64,000 nt of DNA. Source: Pseudodesulfovibrio nedwellii (GTDB taxonomy: Bacteria; Desulfobacterota; Desulfovibrionia; Desulfovibrionales; Desulfovibrionaceae). Position numbers and translations under genes: made by a program. The notes under the pieces are model-generated. The model saw only the letters and a program-made list of their open reading frames with translations. It was not told the origin of the DNA and made no database searches. The stretch lies in NCBI RefSeq assembly GCF_027923765.1, contig NZ_AP026709.1:2661501-2725500 (forward strand). The letters run 5' to 3'. This document shows positions 48,681 through 56,695 of this stretch, one piece after another (the first letter of the stretch is position 1; each line of letters begins with the position of its first letter).

Positions 48681-49592
48681 CTAGGGCTTAAGCTGACTCA
48701 ATAGCATCCCTGCCAACATCAACCCACAACCCATCAACGCCCGCAAACTCAACACTTCACCAAGCATCAAACACCCACCAATAACTCCAAATACCGCTTC
48801 AAGGCTGAGAAGGACGGCAGCATGGGCCGGTTGCGCATCGCGCTGCGCAATCACCTGCAAGGTATACGCAATACCCACGGACAGGAAACCACCGTAAGCA
48901 ATCGCCGGGGCTGCGCCAATAAGGCCTGTCATGGTGATTTCTTCGGTGGCGACAGCGCCAATAAGACTCAGGACTGCGCAGGCCGAGAATTGTACAATGG
49001 ACAGTTTGATGGCGTCCACCGCATCCAGACCGGGGGAAAGTTTACCCACGAGAAGCACGTGTCCTGCCCAAAACACTGCGCTGACAAGGACCAACATGTC
49101 ACCAAAGGAGATGGCGAGATCGGAGGTGACTGACAGCAAGTACATGCCGACAACGGCCAATCCTGCGCCAACCCAGGTTCCCCATCCGGTTTTTTGGGCC
49201 AGAAAGAGACCGAATATTGGGACGAAAACGACGTATAGGCCGGTGATGAATCCCGCTTTGCCGGCTGTGGTAGCTTCGAAGCCAAACTTGGCAAGTTGGG
49301 GGCCGGCGAGTCCCATTTGTTGCAAGGAGGCTCCCACGAACAGTGCAATGCCGAGTAGTCCTCCTCCGATAAGCATTTTTTTTCTATCCACACCCGTTGT
49401 GTTGGAGGAGCGGTATTTCTGCATGTAGAGAATGAGTGGGACTAGAGCAAGTGCGCCCAGAGCAAATCGAATACCATTGAAGGTGAGCGGACCAACGTGG
49501 TCCATGCCCACGCGTTGCGCCACAAAGGCCAGCCCCCAGATGACGGCTGTGATGAAGAGCAAAATGTCGGCGCGAAGTGTACGAGAATTCAA
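48681..49592 (-). CDS. DMT superfamily (EamA-type) transporter
   Basis: 303 residues, ten membrane helices in two EamA repeats (ADILLFITAVIWGLAFVAQR opens the first, LAISFGDMLVLVSAVFWAGH the second; GCLMLGEVLSLRALMGCGL closes). The start is TTG 49592, supported by GGAG eight bases upstream; the next Met is beyond helix 1. The second such exporter in the window (the other at 26972), with little similarity between them beyond family. Substrate unknown. Confidence 0.88.
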   Translation of the reverse strand: MNSRTLRADILLFITAVIWGLAFVAQRVGMDHVGPLTFNGIRFALGALALVPLILYMQKYRSSNTTGVDRKKMLIGGGLLGIALFVGASLQQMGLAGPQLAKFGFEATTAGKAGFITGLYVVFVPIFGLFLAQKTGWGTWVGAGLAVVGMYLLSVTSDLAISFGDMLVLVSAVFWAGHVLLVGKLSPGLDAVDAIKLSIVQFSACAVLSLIGAVATEEITMTGLIGAAPAIAYGGFLSVGIAYTLQVIAQRDAQPAHAAVLLSLEAVFGVIGGCLMLGEVLSLRALMGCGLMLAGMLLSQLKP

Positions 49593-49665
49593 GCGGTAAT
49601 CTCCTTTGAAAAGATCACCTCATGTACTGCATTCGTTTACTGGCGGCAAGCGCACAGAGCGGGTA

Positions 49666-50247
49666 TTACTCGGTGGAAGCTTCTTCCGCTTTCATCTTAT
49701 CAACGGCGGCATTGGCTTTTTCCGCCAGTGATTTGATCATGTCCAGCAGATAGGGTTCAGCCTCGGGGGAGCCCTCGCGGGGAGCCCATTCCGGGATGTT
49801 TTTGTCGGAGTCCGGTTTATAAGGGCCGGTCTTGGTTTCGAATATCAAGGTGTCCGGTTTAAGCGGAATGAATGTGTGATAGACGTGCGGAGCTACGTCG
49901 ATGCCGAAATTTTCCGTCCCGGGCTGAAGCAAAATGGTTTGTTCGACTTTTCCGTCATCACTGAATTGCACGTAAAGCATGGATCCGGCCATAACCAGAA
50001 CGGTTTCGTCCTTGGGCGGGTCAAGATGCCGGTGGGGCATTACATATGTGCCCGGCTGCATGGCGTTGAACATGCGGTGAGCAAGTGCATCGTGGGATGT
50101 GTGCAGCTTTTGCAGCATCCGTTTGCGAGGAGCCTCCCTGGACTGGGCCAGCAAATCGCCGACCATGGTCAGGCTCAAGGGGGTGACATCGGTGTCGGGC
50201 GCATCCATAGCCACGGGAAGTTCGGTGGATTGTTGAGTCATGGGCAA
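49666..50247 (-). CDS. WbuC family cupin protein
   Basis: About 193 residues. The cupin core has VMPHRHLDPPKDETVLVM (metal-ligand HxH and E), GSMLYVQFSDDG and VAPHVYHTFIPL, which fits WbuC-type cupins found in polysaccharide loci. The start may be TTG 50247 (AGGA eleven bases upstream) or ATG 50241, two codons apart. The C-terminal 40 residues are a charged helix with KANAAVDKMKAEEAS. It lies next to the GNAT/deacetylase/glycosyltransferase cluster, which fits a polysaccharide role. Confidence 0.82.
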   Translation of the reverse strand: MPMTQQSTELPVAMDAPDTDVTPLSLTMVGDLLAQSREAPRKRMLQKLHTSHDALAHRMFNAMQPGTYVMPHRHLDPPKDETVLVMAGSMLYVQFSDDGKVEQTILLQPGTENFGIDVAPHVYHTFIPLKPDTLIFETKTGPYKPDSDKNIPEWAPREGSPEAEPYLLDMIKSLAEKANAAVDKMKAEEASTE

Positions 50248-50281
50248 GAGATATCCTGCCCATGAACTTTCGGCAAGTCGG

Positions 50282-51142
50282 CTAGTCGAGCTTTAACCCG
50301 AGAAGTGACAACTCTGAGTATGTCAGGTCGATATCACGGGGATGCACTCGTGAAGATTTGTAGAAGCGTGGCGACTTAATGATTTCCACTTCGGCTCCGG
50401 GACCGTCATCTTCCACAAACCGACGGTCAGCAGCCAGTACACATTCGTTGTCGGGGAGCAGGGCCTCCGCAATGTGCTGTGCCCGTTGGGTGAACAGTGT
50501 GGGATTGCTTCGATACAAAACATCGTAATAGACGCGATCTCCATGCTTCACTGTTCTGGAAAGAAGCAACAAGCATTGTGAACAACGGGTGGTTACCAAT
50601 ACTGGCATAACACGAAGGGGAACGTGGTCATCAAAGAAAGGCAAGTCTTGAGGGGCGGAGTGGGAACGAATTTTTCCGGGATCAACGATCAGTTCCAAGT
50701 TGTCATAGGGAACTTCGGTTTTGTGCCAGAGCAGTCGTTCTTCTTCAAGGACGTTCATGCCGAGAGACTTGAAGAAATCGATCCGTTTGGGAGAAAGGGA
50801 GAAAACAGTGTAGGTCGTTTCCGGGTCGGCCGTGGCCATTTCGAGCATTCTGCTCCCCAGGCCGTTTTTCCGGTATTCTTTGAGAATGTACCAAGATGTG
50901 AAGTTGGTAAATCGTTCCCAGCACCCGTCAATGATGCGGTGGGAACAGATGTGGCCGTGAAAGCCAACAATCTTTCCTTTGTCTTCGGCCACAATGCCGA
51001 AGTCCGGTTTTCCTGAACACCAACCATGGGTAAAGAGAGCTCGCCATCGCTTTGGGGGGAAGGCTGGGTTCATGTGTTTTGTCAGTAGGGCGCAGATGGC
51101 GTCAAAATCATTCGGTGTGGCTCGACGCAGTATGGCAGTCAT
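50282..51142 (-). CDS. GNAT family N-acetyltransferase
   Basis: 286 residues from ATG 51142, with AGGAAG six bases upstream (a longer reading from 51169 lacks a site). The N-terminal half is a GNAT fold: LRRATPNDFDAICALL, GIVAEDKGKIVGFHGH and the acetyl-CoA loop segment KEYRKNGLGSRMLEMA (R/Q-x-x-G-x-G/A). The C-terminal 130 residues are unlike known domains. It begins 8 bp after the deacetylase gene and is on its transcript. The acceptor may be an amino sugar. Confidence 0.85.
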   Translation of the reverse strand: MTAILRRATPNDFDAICALLTKHMNPAFPPKRWRALFTHGWCSGKPDFGIVAEDKGKIVGFHGHICSHRIIDGCWERFTNFTSWYILKEYRKNGLGSRMLEMATADPETTYTVFSLSPKRIDFFKSLGMNVLEEERLLWHKTEVPYDNLELIVDPGKIRSHSAPQDLPFFDDHVPLRVMPVLVTTRCSQCLLLLSRTVKHGDRVYYDVLYRSNPTLFTQRAQHIAEALLPDNECVLAADRRFVEDDGPGAEVEIIKSPRFYKSSRVHPRDIDLTYSELSLLGLKLD

Positions 51143-51150
51143 GGAACTTC

Positions 51151-51933
51151 CTATTTTGGTTGCGGCCAAATATCAGCCGGAACAAGCCATGTAACGCCAG
51201 TGTGCGCGGTGGTCAAGGCGAAGATGTCTTCAATAAATTGCCAAGCATCCCGGTCCATTTCAAGATGATGTGTGAGCAGGCATGTTGGTTCGCTTTTGTC
51301 TGCAACGCCGGTTCGTTTCTCTTTCAGGTGGTTGACCAGAGAGTGAATGCATTTTTCCTGTCCAGCGAATCGAGCTTCTTTCTTTTTCCAGCTCAGGACA
51401 TCGCAATGGGCATCGGCTACACGCAGATCGTTTGGCGGTACGGGGCGATTTTTTTTGTAGCTGGCGGACAGACCGCGAAAGCCCATGACAGGCAGGTAAA
51501 AAAGAAGTTCGGGGTCAATGCGGTTCCACGGTGGTACCAAAACAGGAACAAATCGGGTTTTGAAAAGTTGGCTGAGTTTGAGCATTCCGTCACGTAACTC
51601 GTCGAGCACAACGGATTTAGGCCTGTGTAATCCCAATTCCCAGGCACCTATGCCGGAGCCGGACGGAGCGTGGTTTGTATGGGCATAGCCGTGTTGAAGA
51701 ATCCAGAGATGCGACGCACCAGATACGGTTTTGCGCATAGGTTCACCGGTTTTGGCCGGGACTGTCGCCAGTCCGCACGGCACGTCATACCGGTCGCTGA
51801 TACGGATGAGCTGGTCCAGTTCCACTGTGGGTTCTGCTGCATCATCATCTCGCCACCAGAGTTCGGCCATCATATCGGCGCGCTTCCAGGCGTTGAGTTC
51901 CTGCAAAAGTGTGTTCATATTATCATGGGTCAT
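51151..51933 (-). CDS. Polysaccharide deacetylase-like protein
   Basis: 260 residues from ATG 51933 (MTHDNMNTLL) with AAGGAG six bases upstream. The NodB-like (CE4) pattern is partial: WWRDDDAAEPTVELDQLI (metal-binding DDD), ILQHGYAHTNHAP (HxxxH) and FVPVLVPPWNRIDPEL (PPW). Terminal HHLEMDRDAWQFI is typical of the subset in sulfate reducers. Catalytic Asp and His are present, so deacetylase activity is likely. The radical SAM gene diverges 99 bp away; the GNAT follows 8 bp downstream. Confidence 0.87.
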   Translation of the reverse strand: MTHDNMNTLLQELNAWKRADMMAELWWRDDDAAEPTVELDQLIRISDRYDVPCGLATVPAKTGEPMRKTVSGASHLWILQHGYAHTNHAPSGSGIGAWELGLHRPKSVVLDELRDGMLKLSQLFKTRFVPVLVPPWNRIDPELLFYLPVMGFRGLSASYKKNRPVPPNDLRVADAHCDVLSWKKKEARFAGQEKCIHSLVNHLKEKRTGVADKSEPTCLLTHHLEMDRDAWQFIEDIFALTTAHTGVTWLVPADIWPQPK

Positions 51934-52032
51934 ATTCTCCTTTTGTATCAAAGGTTCTCCACAAAAGCCAATGGCTCCTCTGGCGTTTTCGCGCAATCCG
52001 TGGCAGGACCATGCTCGGAGGCCACAATTGAC

Positions 52033-53142
52033 ATGAATGTACCCCGTAACAGCATTATTTGGAATATGACGCGGAAGTGTAATTTCCGTTGTGAATATTG
52101 TTATTTCCCCCACGACAACACTCCGGTAACAGAGACATTGTCTGCCGAGCGCATCAAGGATTTTCTCGATAATACCGGGGAAATCTGGAAGGTGGGGCTG
52201 ACCGGTGGTGAGCCTTTTATCTATCCGAATTTTGTGGATGTGTGTGAGGTCTTGACGTCTTCACACATCATTGGTGTGGATACCAATCTGTCCGTATCCT
52301 CCAAGGTCAAAGAGTTTGCTGAGCGCATTGACCCAAACCGGGTGCACAATCTGTATGTGGCTTTGCATATTGAGGAGCGGGAACGGATTAAGGGCGTGGA
52401 TGCCTTTATCCGAAATGCACAGCTTCTCATGGACAAGGGTTTCGAGATTATCGTCAACTATGTGGTCCATCCAACGCTGGAAGGCCGTTTTCAGGCTGAC
52501 CGGGAGTTTTATGCCAGCCACGGCATCACCATCACGCCCCGTCCGTTCAAGGGTGAGCATGATGGGCGACGGTATCCCGAAGCCTATGGTGATCGGGCTC
52601 AGGTCATTTTTGGCGATCACCCCGAGCAGGGCAAGAAGGTCGCCTTCAATTTTTATGGTGTTCCCTGTTCCGCAGGGCGGACCCTGTTGCGTATGGAACC
52701 GGATGGAACCATCTTTCGGTGCCCCGGAGACAAGACCGTACTCGGCAATGTCATGGATGAAGTTACGCTGTATGAAGGGCATGAGCCGTGCATCAAGAAA
52801 CGGTGTCCCTGTCGCGGACTGGATCATGTGCAGTTGACCGATTTTGAAGCGCATATGGTGGACGGTGTTCAGTACGCCGTGGTGGCTGATAACGAACAGT
52901 CCAGGTTTGCATTTGAGCAGGCTACGGCGTTGGTTCCCAATGATCCGTGTGCAGAGAACAATCTTGGTGTGCTGGCGTGGCGTCGGGACGATCGAGAGGA
53001 TGCCCTTCTTCATTTTGAGAATGCACTCAAGAGCGTGCCGGACAACACGCTTTATGGCCGTAATCGCGATGGGGCACAGGCTGCACAGGCTGACTTTGAT
53101 CCGCAGATATGTCTGGATGTGAATTCTGATCTGATAAAGTAG
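52033..53142 (+). CDS. Radical SAM/SPASM-like protein with C-terminal TPR segment
   Basis: 369 residues from ATG 52033. Radical SAM motif CNFRCEYC (residues 15-22), then GLTGGEPFIYPN. A second cysteine set follows: PCSAGRTLLRMEPDGTIFRC and EPCIKKRCPC, the SPASM/Twitch-like arrangement that holds extra iron-sulfur clusters. Residues about 290-345 form a TPR-like helix pair (AFEQATALVPNDPCAENNLG, EDALLHFENALKSVPDN). Such fusions may modify a peptide or sugar held by the TPR part. It diverges from the deacetylase gene; a glycosyltransferase follows. Substrate unknown. Confidence 0.85.
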   Translation: MNVPRNSIIWNMTRKCNFRCEYCYFPHDNTPVTETLSAERIKDFLDNTGEIWKVGLTGGEPFIYPNFVDVCEVLTSSHIIGVDTNLSVSSKVKEFAERIDPNRVHNLYVALHIEERERIKGVDAFIRNAQLLMDKGFEIIVNYVVHPTLEGRFQADREFYASHGITITPRPFKGEHDGRRYPEAYGDRAQVIFGDHPEQGKKVAFNFYGVPCSAGRTLLRMEPDGTIFRCPGDKTVLGNVMDEVTLYEGHEPCIKKRCPCRGLDHVQLTDFEAHMVDGVQYAVVADNEQSRFAFEQATALVPNDPCAENNLGVLAWRRDDREDALLHFENALKSVPDNTLYGRNRDGAQAAQADFDPQICLDVNSDLIK

Positions 53143-53230
53143 AGGTGGCGTCATACTCGAATCTCGGGTAAGGGTCGCAATGTTGGCTTTTCTGGACAGA
53201 ATGAACTCAAGACGGTAACGTCGCACCGTT

Positions 53231-53260
53231 GCCGAAATAGGATGATATTCGGCGTTTTTT
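53231..53260 (+). terminator. Terminator between radical SAM and glycosyltransferase genes
   Basis: GCCGAA pairs with TTCGGC across an 11-base loop, followed by six T. It ends only 20 bases before the ATG of the next gene (53280), so that gene is probably read from its own short promoter or by read-through. Confidence 0.75.
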
Positions 53261-53279
53261 ATTGCCGCAGATAAACGAT

Positions 53280-54488
53280 ATGGAATCGAAAGCATATAAT
53301 ATACTGATGTATTCCCATGACACTTATGGTCTGGGACATATCCGACGCACCATGGCTATTGCCAGGAATCTGGTGGCGCAGGATGTGAACATTCTCATTG
53401 TTACCGGTTCCCCCATCGTCGGGCGGTATACCATGCCCAAGGGTATTGATTTTGTCCGTATGCCAGGCATGATCAAGAAAACCAACGCCATTTACGTTCC
53501 TCATTCCATTAAGGTTGATCCCAAGATCGCCATTTCCATTCGCAAAAATATTATTTCTGCCACTGCCAAGGCATTTAAGCCGGATCTTTTTGTCGTGGAT
53601 AAAGTACCTACCGGCCTCAAGGGCGAGGTCCTGCCCACCTTGAAGTGGATCAAGAAGAACCTGCCGTGTACCCGCGTGGTACTTGGTTTACGTGATATTC
53701 TGGATGATGCCGAATCCACTCGTGCGGATTGGAAACGTAAGCAATTTCCTGAAGTTTTGCGCGATCTTTATTCCGAGATCTGGGTGTATGGCTATAAAGC
53801 CATGTATGACCCGATCACTGAATATGCCTTTCCTGATGACATTGCGGAAAAGACTGTTTTTACAGGTTACATTCCGCGAAAAGTTCCGCGTACCCGCAAG
53901 GTCAGGCGTAAGCATAAGCAGGTTGTTGTCACCATCGGCGGTGGCGGTGACGGTTACAACGTGCTGGATACCTATCTCAAGATGCTTGAGACCAATGGTA
54001 CCGTTGATTTCAAGACGCTCATGATTACTGGCCCGTTTCTTTCGCCAGAGCGGTTGGACGAATTGGCCGACCGCGCCCGTGCTCTCAAGGTTCAGATTAA
54101 GCCGTTCGTACGGAACATGGAAAAACGTATGGCCAAGGCCGATCTGGTGGTTTCGATGGGTGGCTACAACACCATGTGCGAAATTTTGTCCCTGAAAAAG
54201 CCGGCTTTGATTATCCCCCGTGACAATCCACGCCAGGAACAGCTCATCCGCGCCAAGGTTTTCAAAAAGCGTGGGCTGTGCGATTTTATCAAGTGGGGCG
54301 AAGTCACGCCTGAAACCATGCGGAAAAAGATCAATGGCCTGTTGGAAAACCCGACCCCCTACACAGCTGAACTTGAGACCTTTGCCATGACCGGTCTGGA
54401 AGTCATGCGTGAACGGCTTGAATATTTTCGAGAGCATTGCTTCTCTGAAGAAGTGTCCGAAGAAAACAGCGAAAGAGACTCCTCATAA
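53280..54488 (+). CDS. MurG-like glycosyltransferase (COG4671 type)
   Basis: 402 residues from ATG 53280; an in-frame TTG at 53262 is weaker. GT-B fold like MurG/Glyco_tran_28: N-terminal MYSHDTYGLGHIRRTMAIAR (glycine motif near the start) and C-terminal VTIGGGGDGYNVLDTYL and LVVSMGGYNTMCEILSLKKP for the nucleotide-sugar. The stop and the next start share one A (TAATG), so it is coupled to the GT4 gene. Sugar donor unknown. Confidence 0.87.
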   Translation: MESKAYNILMYSHDTYGLGHIRRTMAIARNLVAQDVNILIVTGSPIVGRYTMPKGIDFVRMPGMIKKTNAIYVPHSIKVDPKIAISIRKNIISATAKAFKPDLFVVDKVPTGLKGEVLPTLKWIKKNLPCTRVVLGLRDILDDAESTRADWKRKQFPEVLRDLYSEIWVYGYKAMYDPITEYAFPDDIAEKTVFTGYIPRKVPRTRKVRRKHKQVVVTIGGGGDGYNVLDTYLKMLETNGTVDFKTLMITGPFLSPERLDELADRARALKVQIKPFVRNMEKRMAKADLVVSMGGYNTMCEILSLKKPALIIPRDNPRQEQLIRAKVFKKRGLCDFIKWGEVTPETMRKKINGLLENPTPYTAELETFAMTGLEVMRERLEYFREHCFSEEVSEENSERDSS

Positions 54489-55759
54489 TGACGACCGAAT
54501 CCAAAAAGAAAACCCTTGGCATGGTGCTCAAGGGGTATCCGCGCATTTCCGAGACATTTATTTCCAACGAAATTCGTTTGCTTGAAGAGATGGGATTCAA
54601 CATCCATATTTACTCCATGCGCGCTCCCCGTGAAAATTTTTCTCACAAGTCCATCAAGGATATTAAGGCTAAAGTTACGTATCTGCCGTCTTCCATGGTC
54701 TGGGGGTTTCCGGCCTTCCTCTGGTACAACATTCGCCTCTTTTGCAAGATGCCCAAGCGGTACATGGAATGTCTTAAGCTTATGAAGTCCCGTTTTGCGT
54801 TGGCTCCCAAAAAGTATACTTGGGTCAAGCACATGCTTCAGGCCGGGTACATCATGCAGAAATCCGTGCTCGACGATGGTGTTGATCTGGCCCATATGCA
54901 CGGTCATTTTGCGCATACGCCGACAACTGTTACCATGTACGCTGCTTTTCTTGCCGATATCCCGTTTTCCTTCACTGCCCATGCCAAGGATATTTATACT
55001 CAGGACCCGCGTCGTATTCAGGATAAAGTTGATCGGGCCAAGTTCGTGGTCACCTGTACAAAATACAATGCCAACCATCTTGAAAAAACAGTGGGCGGAA
55101 AGAAGCCTATCCATTGTGTGTATCACGGTATTAATCTTGACCTGTTTTCACCCAATGGGCGTGGAATCAAAGCCAAGACGCCGTATCATATTTTGACGGT
55201 CGCTCGTTTTGTGGAAAAGAAAGGGCTGGACACCGTGCTTATGGCCCTCGCCAAGCTGCGGAGCGAAGGGCTTGATTTTCGCTACACTCTTGTGGGCGAG
55301 GGTAAGGCTAAATTCAATCGCAAGATCGAAAAGCTTATTCAGGATCTTGGTCTCAATGATGTGACCACATTGACCGGCACTATTACTCACGATGACGTTA
55401 TCGAGTTGCTCGGTTCGTCCGATTGTTTCACCTTGGGGTGTCGTGAAGCCAAGGACGGAGATCGGGACGGCATCCCCAATGTGGTGGCCGAATCCATGGC
55501 AACGGGTGTGCCTGTCACTGCCACGGATGTGTCCGGTGTTCCCGAATTGGTGGTCCACGAAGAAACCGGCCTGCTTTGTCCATCCAACGATGTAGATGCT
55601 TTGGCCGACATCATTCGTCGGTCCCTCACTGACGACGAGTTGCGCGCCCGGATAATTCCCGCTGCCAACGAGACTGTGCACGAACTTTTCAATAACAAGA
55701 AGCTCATCAACACGTTGGGCGAAATATACAAGTCGCACGGCGTTCCCTGTTCCAAATAA
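54488..55759 (+). CDS. Glycosyltransferase, GT4 family (WcaL/AmsK-like)
   Basis: 423 residues. GT-B fold: LKGYPRISETFISNEIRLLEEM at the start, HMHGHFAHTPTTVTMYAA and FSFTAHAKDIYTQDPRR in the acceptor domain, and HILTVARFVEKKGLDTVL plus GIPNVVAESMATGVPVTATD (E-x7-E motif) in the donor domain. The N-terminal segment matches colanic-acid type exopolysaccharide glycosyltransferases. Coupled to the MurG-like gene. Confidence 0.93.
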   Translation: MTTESKKKTLGMVLKGYPRISETFISNEIRLLEEMGFNIHIYSMRAPRENFSHKSIKDIKAKVTYLPSSMVWGFPAFLWYNIRLFCKMPKRYMECLKLMKSRFALAPKKYTWVKHMLQAGYIMQKSVLDDGVDLAHMHGHFAHTPTTVTMYAAFLADIPFSFTAHAKDIYTQDPRRIQDKVDRAKFVVTCTKYNANHLEKTVGGKKPIHCVYHGINLDLFSPNGRGIKAKTPYHILTVARFVEKKGLDTVLMALAKLRSEGLDFRYTLVGEGKAKFNRKIEKLIQDLGLNDVTTLTGTITHDDVIELLGSSDCFTLGCREAKDGDRDGIPNVVAESMATGVPVTATDVSGVPELVVHEETGLLCPSNDVDALADIIRRSLTDDELRARIIPAANETVHELFNNKKLINTLGEIYKSHGVPCSK

Positions 55760-55762
55760 GAA

Positions 55763-55862
55763 GAGTGCCTGCCGGCGGCCTCCTTCGGAGAGACAAGGGC
55801 GCTGCCCTTGACCCGCCAAAGGGCGAACCCCTTTGGAATCCCATGTCGCCTTCGGCGAAGTA
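55763..55862 (-). repeat. Hairpin repeat after the GT4 gene (copy 6)
   Basis: Minus-orientation copy: GCCGGCGGCC, GACAAGGGCGCTGCCCTTGACCC stem, then CCAAAGGG-CGAA-CCCCTTTGG, ATCCC and TCGCCTTCGGCGA. It begins four bases after the stop at 55759. Confidence 0.75.
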
Positions 55863-55908
55863 TGTAACTGTTATGGTTACTATTTGAGTTAAAGAAATGA
55901 TTTATGCG

Positions 55909-55944
55909 GCGCATCATGTTTTTAAGCATGGTGCGCTTTTTTTT
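55909..55944. terminator. Terminator between inverted repeats 6 and 7
   Basis: GCGCATCATG pairs with CATGGTGCGC (one G-T pair) around an 8-base loop, then eight T on the plus strand. It lies between two repeat copies in opposite orientation, about 150 bp after the GT4 stop. Confidence 0.8.
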
Positions 55945-55960
55945 GTGCTTGATGGATTGC

Positions 55961-56087
55961 CTTTCGCCGAAGGCGGCACAAAAAGTTTAGGAAGGAGAGA
56001 GGGATAGGGGGTCTGGGGGAAAGGGAGAGAGGGAAGCCCTTTTCAAAGGGTTCCTTCTCTCCCTTTCCCCCAGCCGCCGGAGGCATC
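55961..56087 (+). repeat. Hairpin repeat before metW (copy 7)
   Basis: TTCGCCGAAGGCG, AAAGTTTAGGA, then a very long stem of about 28 pairs (left CTGGGGGAAAGGGAGAGAG, right CTCTCCCTTTCCCCCAG), apex CCCTTTTCAAAGGG, then GCCGCCGGAGGC. The metW stop codon follows at 56090, so on the minus strand it could terminate metX-metW. No gene lies in 55760-56089. Confidence 0.75.
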
Positions 56088-56089
56088 TT

Positions 56090-56695
56090 CTATCCCTTAC
56101 TCTGTCCCAACATGAAAATGCCGAAGGTGGCAAAGAGGTTGGGCAGGAAGGTAATGACTCGACCTTTTTCATCGTGATGATAGGTGGAAATGGCAACTTC
56201 CTTGACGATAGGCACATTCATGCCCTCGCAGAACCGGAGAAAGTCGGTGATAGGTATGACCCGAATGTTAGGGGTGTTGTACCACTCGTAGGGGAGCTCC
56301 TTGGACATGGGCGCACGTCCTGTGAAGAACATCTGAAGCCGGTTCTTGTAGTGGGTGAAATTGGGGAACGAGACGATTCCGAGCTTGCCGACCCGAAGCA
56401 TGTCCCGGATACAGGTTTCGGGATCGGATACCTGCATGAGCGCTTGGGATAAAATGACGTAGTCGAAGGCATTGTCGGGGTAATCTTCGAGTTCTTCGTA
56501 GATGTCGCCGTGAATGACGGATAGCCCCTTGGAAATGGCTTGGCCTGCAGCATCTTCGTCGATTTCTATACCCGTGCCGATGATGTGTTTTTCTTGCGTG
56601 AGGTAACTGAGCAGAGAGCCGGTTCTGCAACCGAGGTCGAGAACTTTGCTGCCCGGTTTTATCCATGACGCAATGACTTGAAGATCAAAACGCAT
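56090..56695 (-). CDS. metW: Methionine biosynthesis protein MetW
   Basis: 201 residues, a class I SAM-dependent methyltransferase-like fold: VLDLGCRTGSLLSYL (motif I), GTGIEIDEDAAGQAIS, VIHGDIYEEL and FDYVILSQALMQVSDPE. MetW partners MetX in homoserine acetylation/methionine synthesis in many Proteobacteria. Its ATG shares one base with the metX stop (TAATG), so the two are coupled. Confidence 0.96.
   Translation of the reverse strand: MRFDLQVIASWIKPGSKVLDLGCRTGSLLSYLTQEKHIIGTGIEIDEDAAGQAISKGLSVIHGDIYEELEDYPDNAFDYVILSQALMQVSDPETCIRDMLRVGKLGIVSFPNFTHYKNRLQMFFTGRAPMSKELPYEWYNTPNIRVIPITDFLRFCEGMNVPIVKEVAISTYHHDEKGRVITFLPNLFATFGIFMLGQSKG

Noticed and set aside
52261-53295. 344-codon minus frame opposite the radical SAM gene
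   Set aside because: Antisense to the cysteine motifs of a clear radical SAM protein; no motif of its own.
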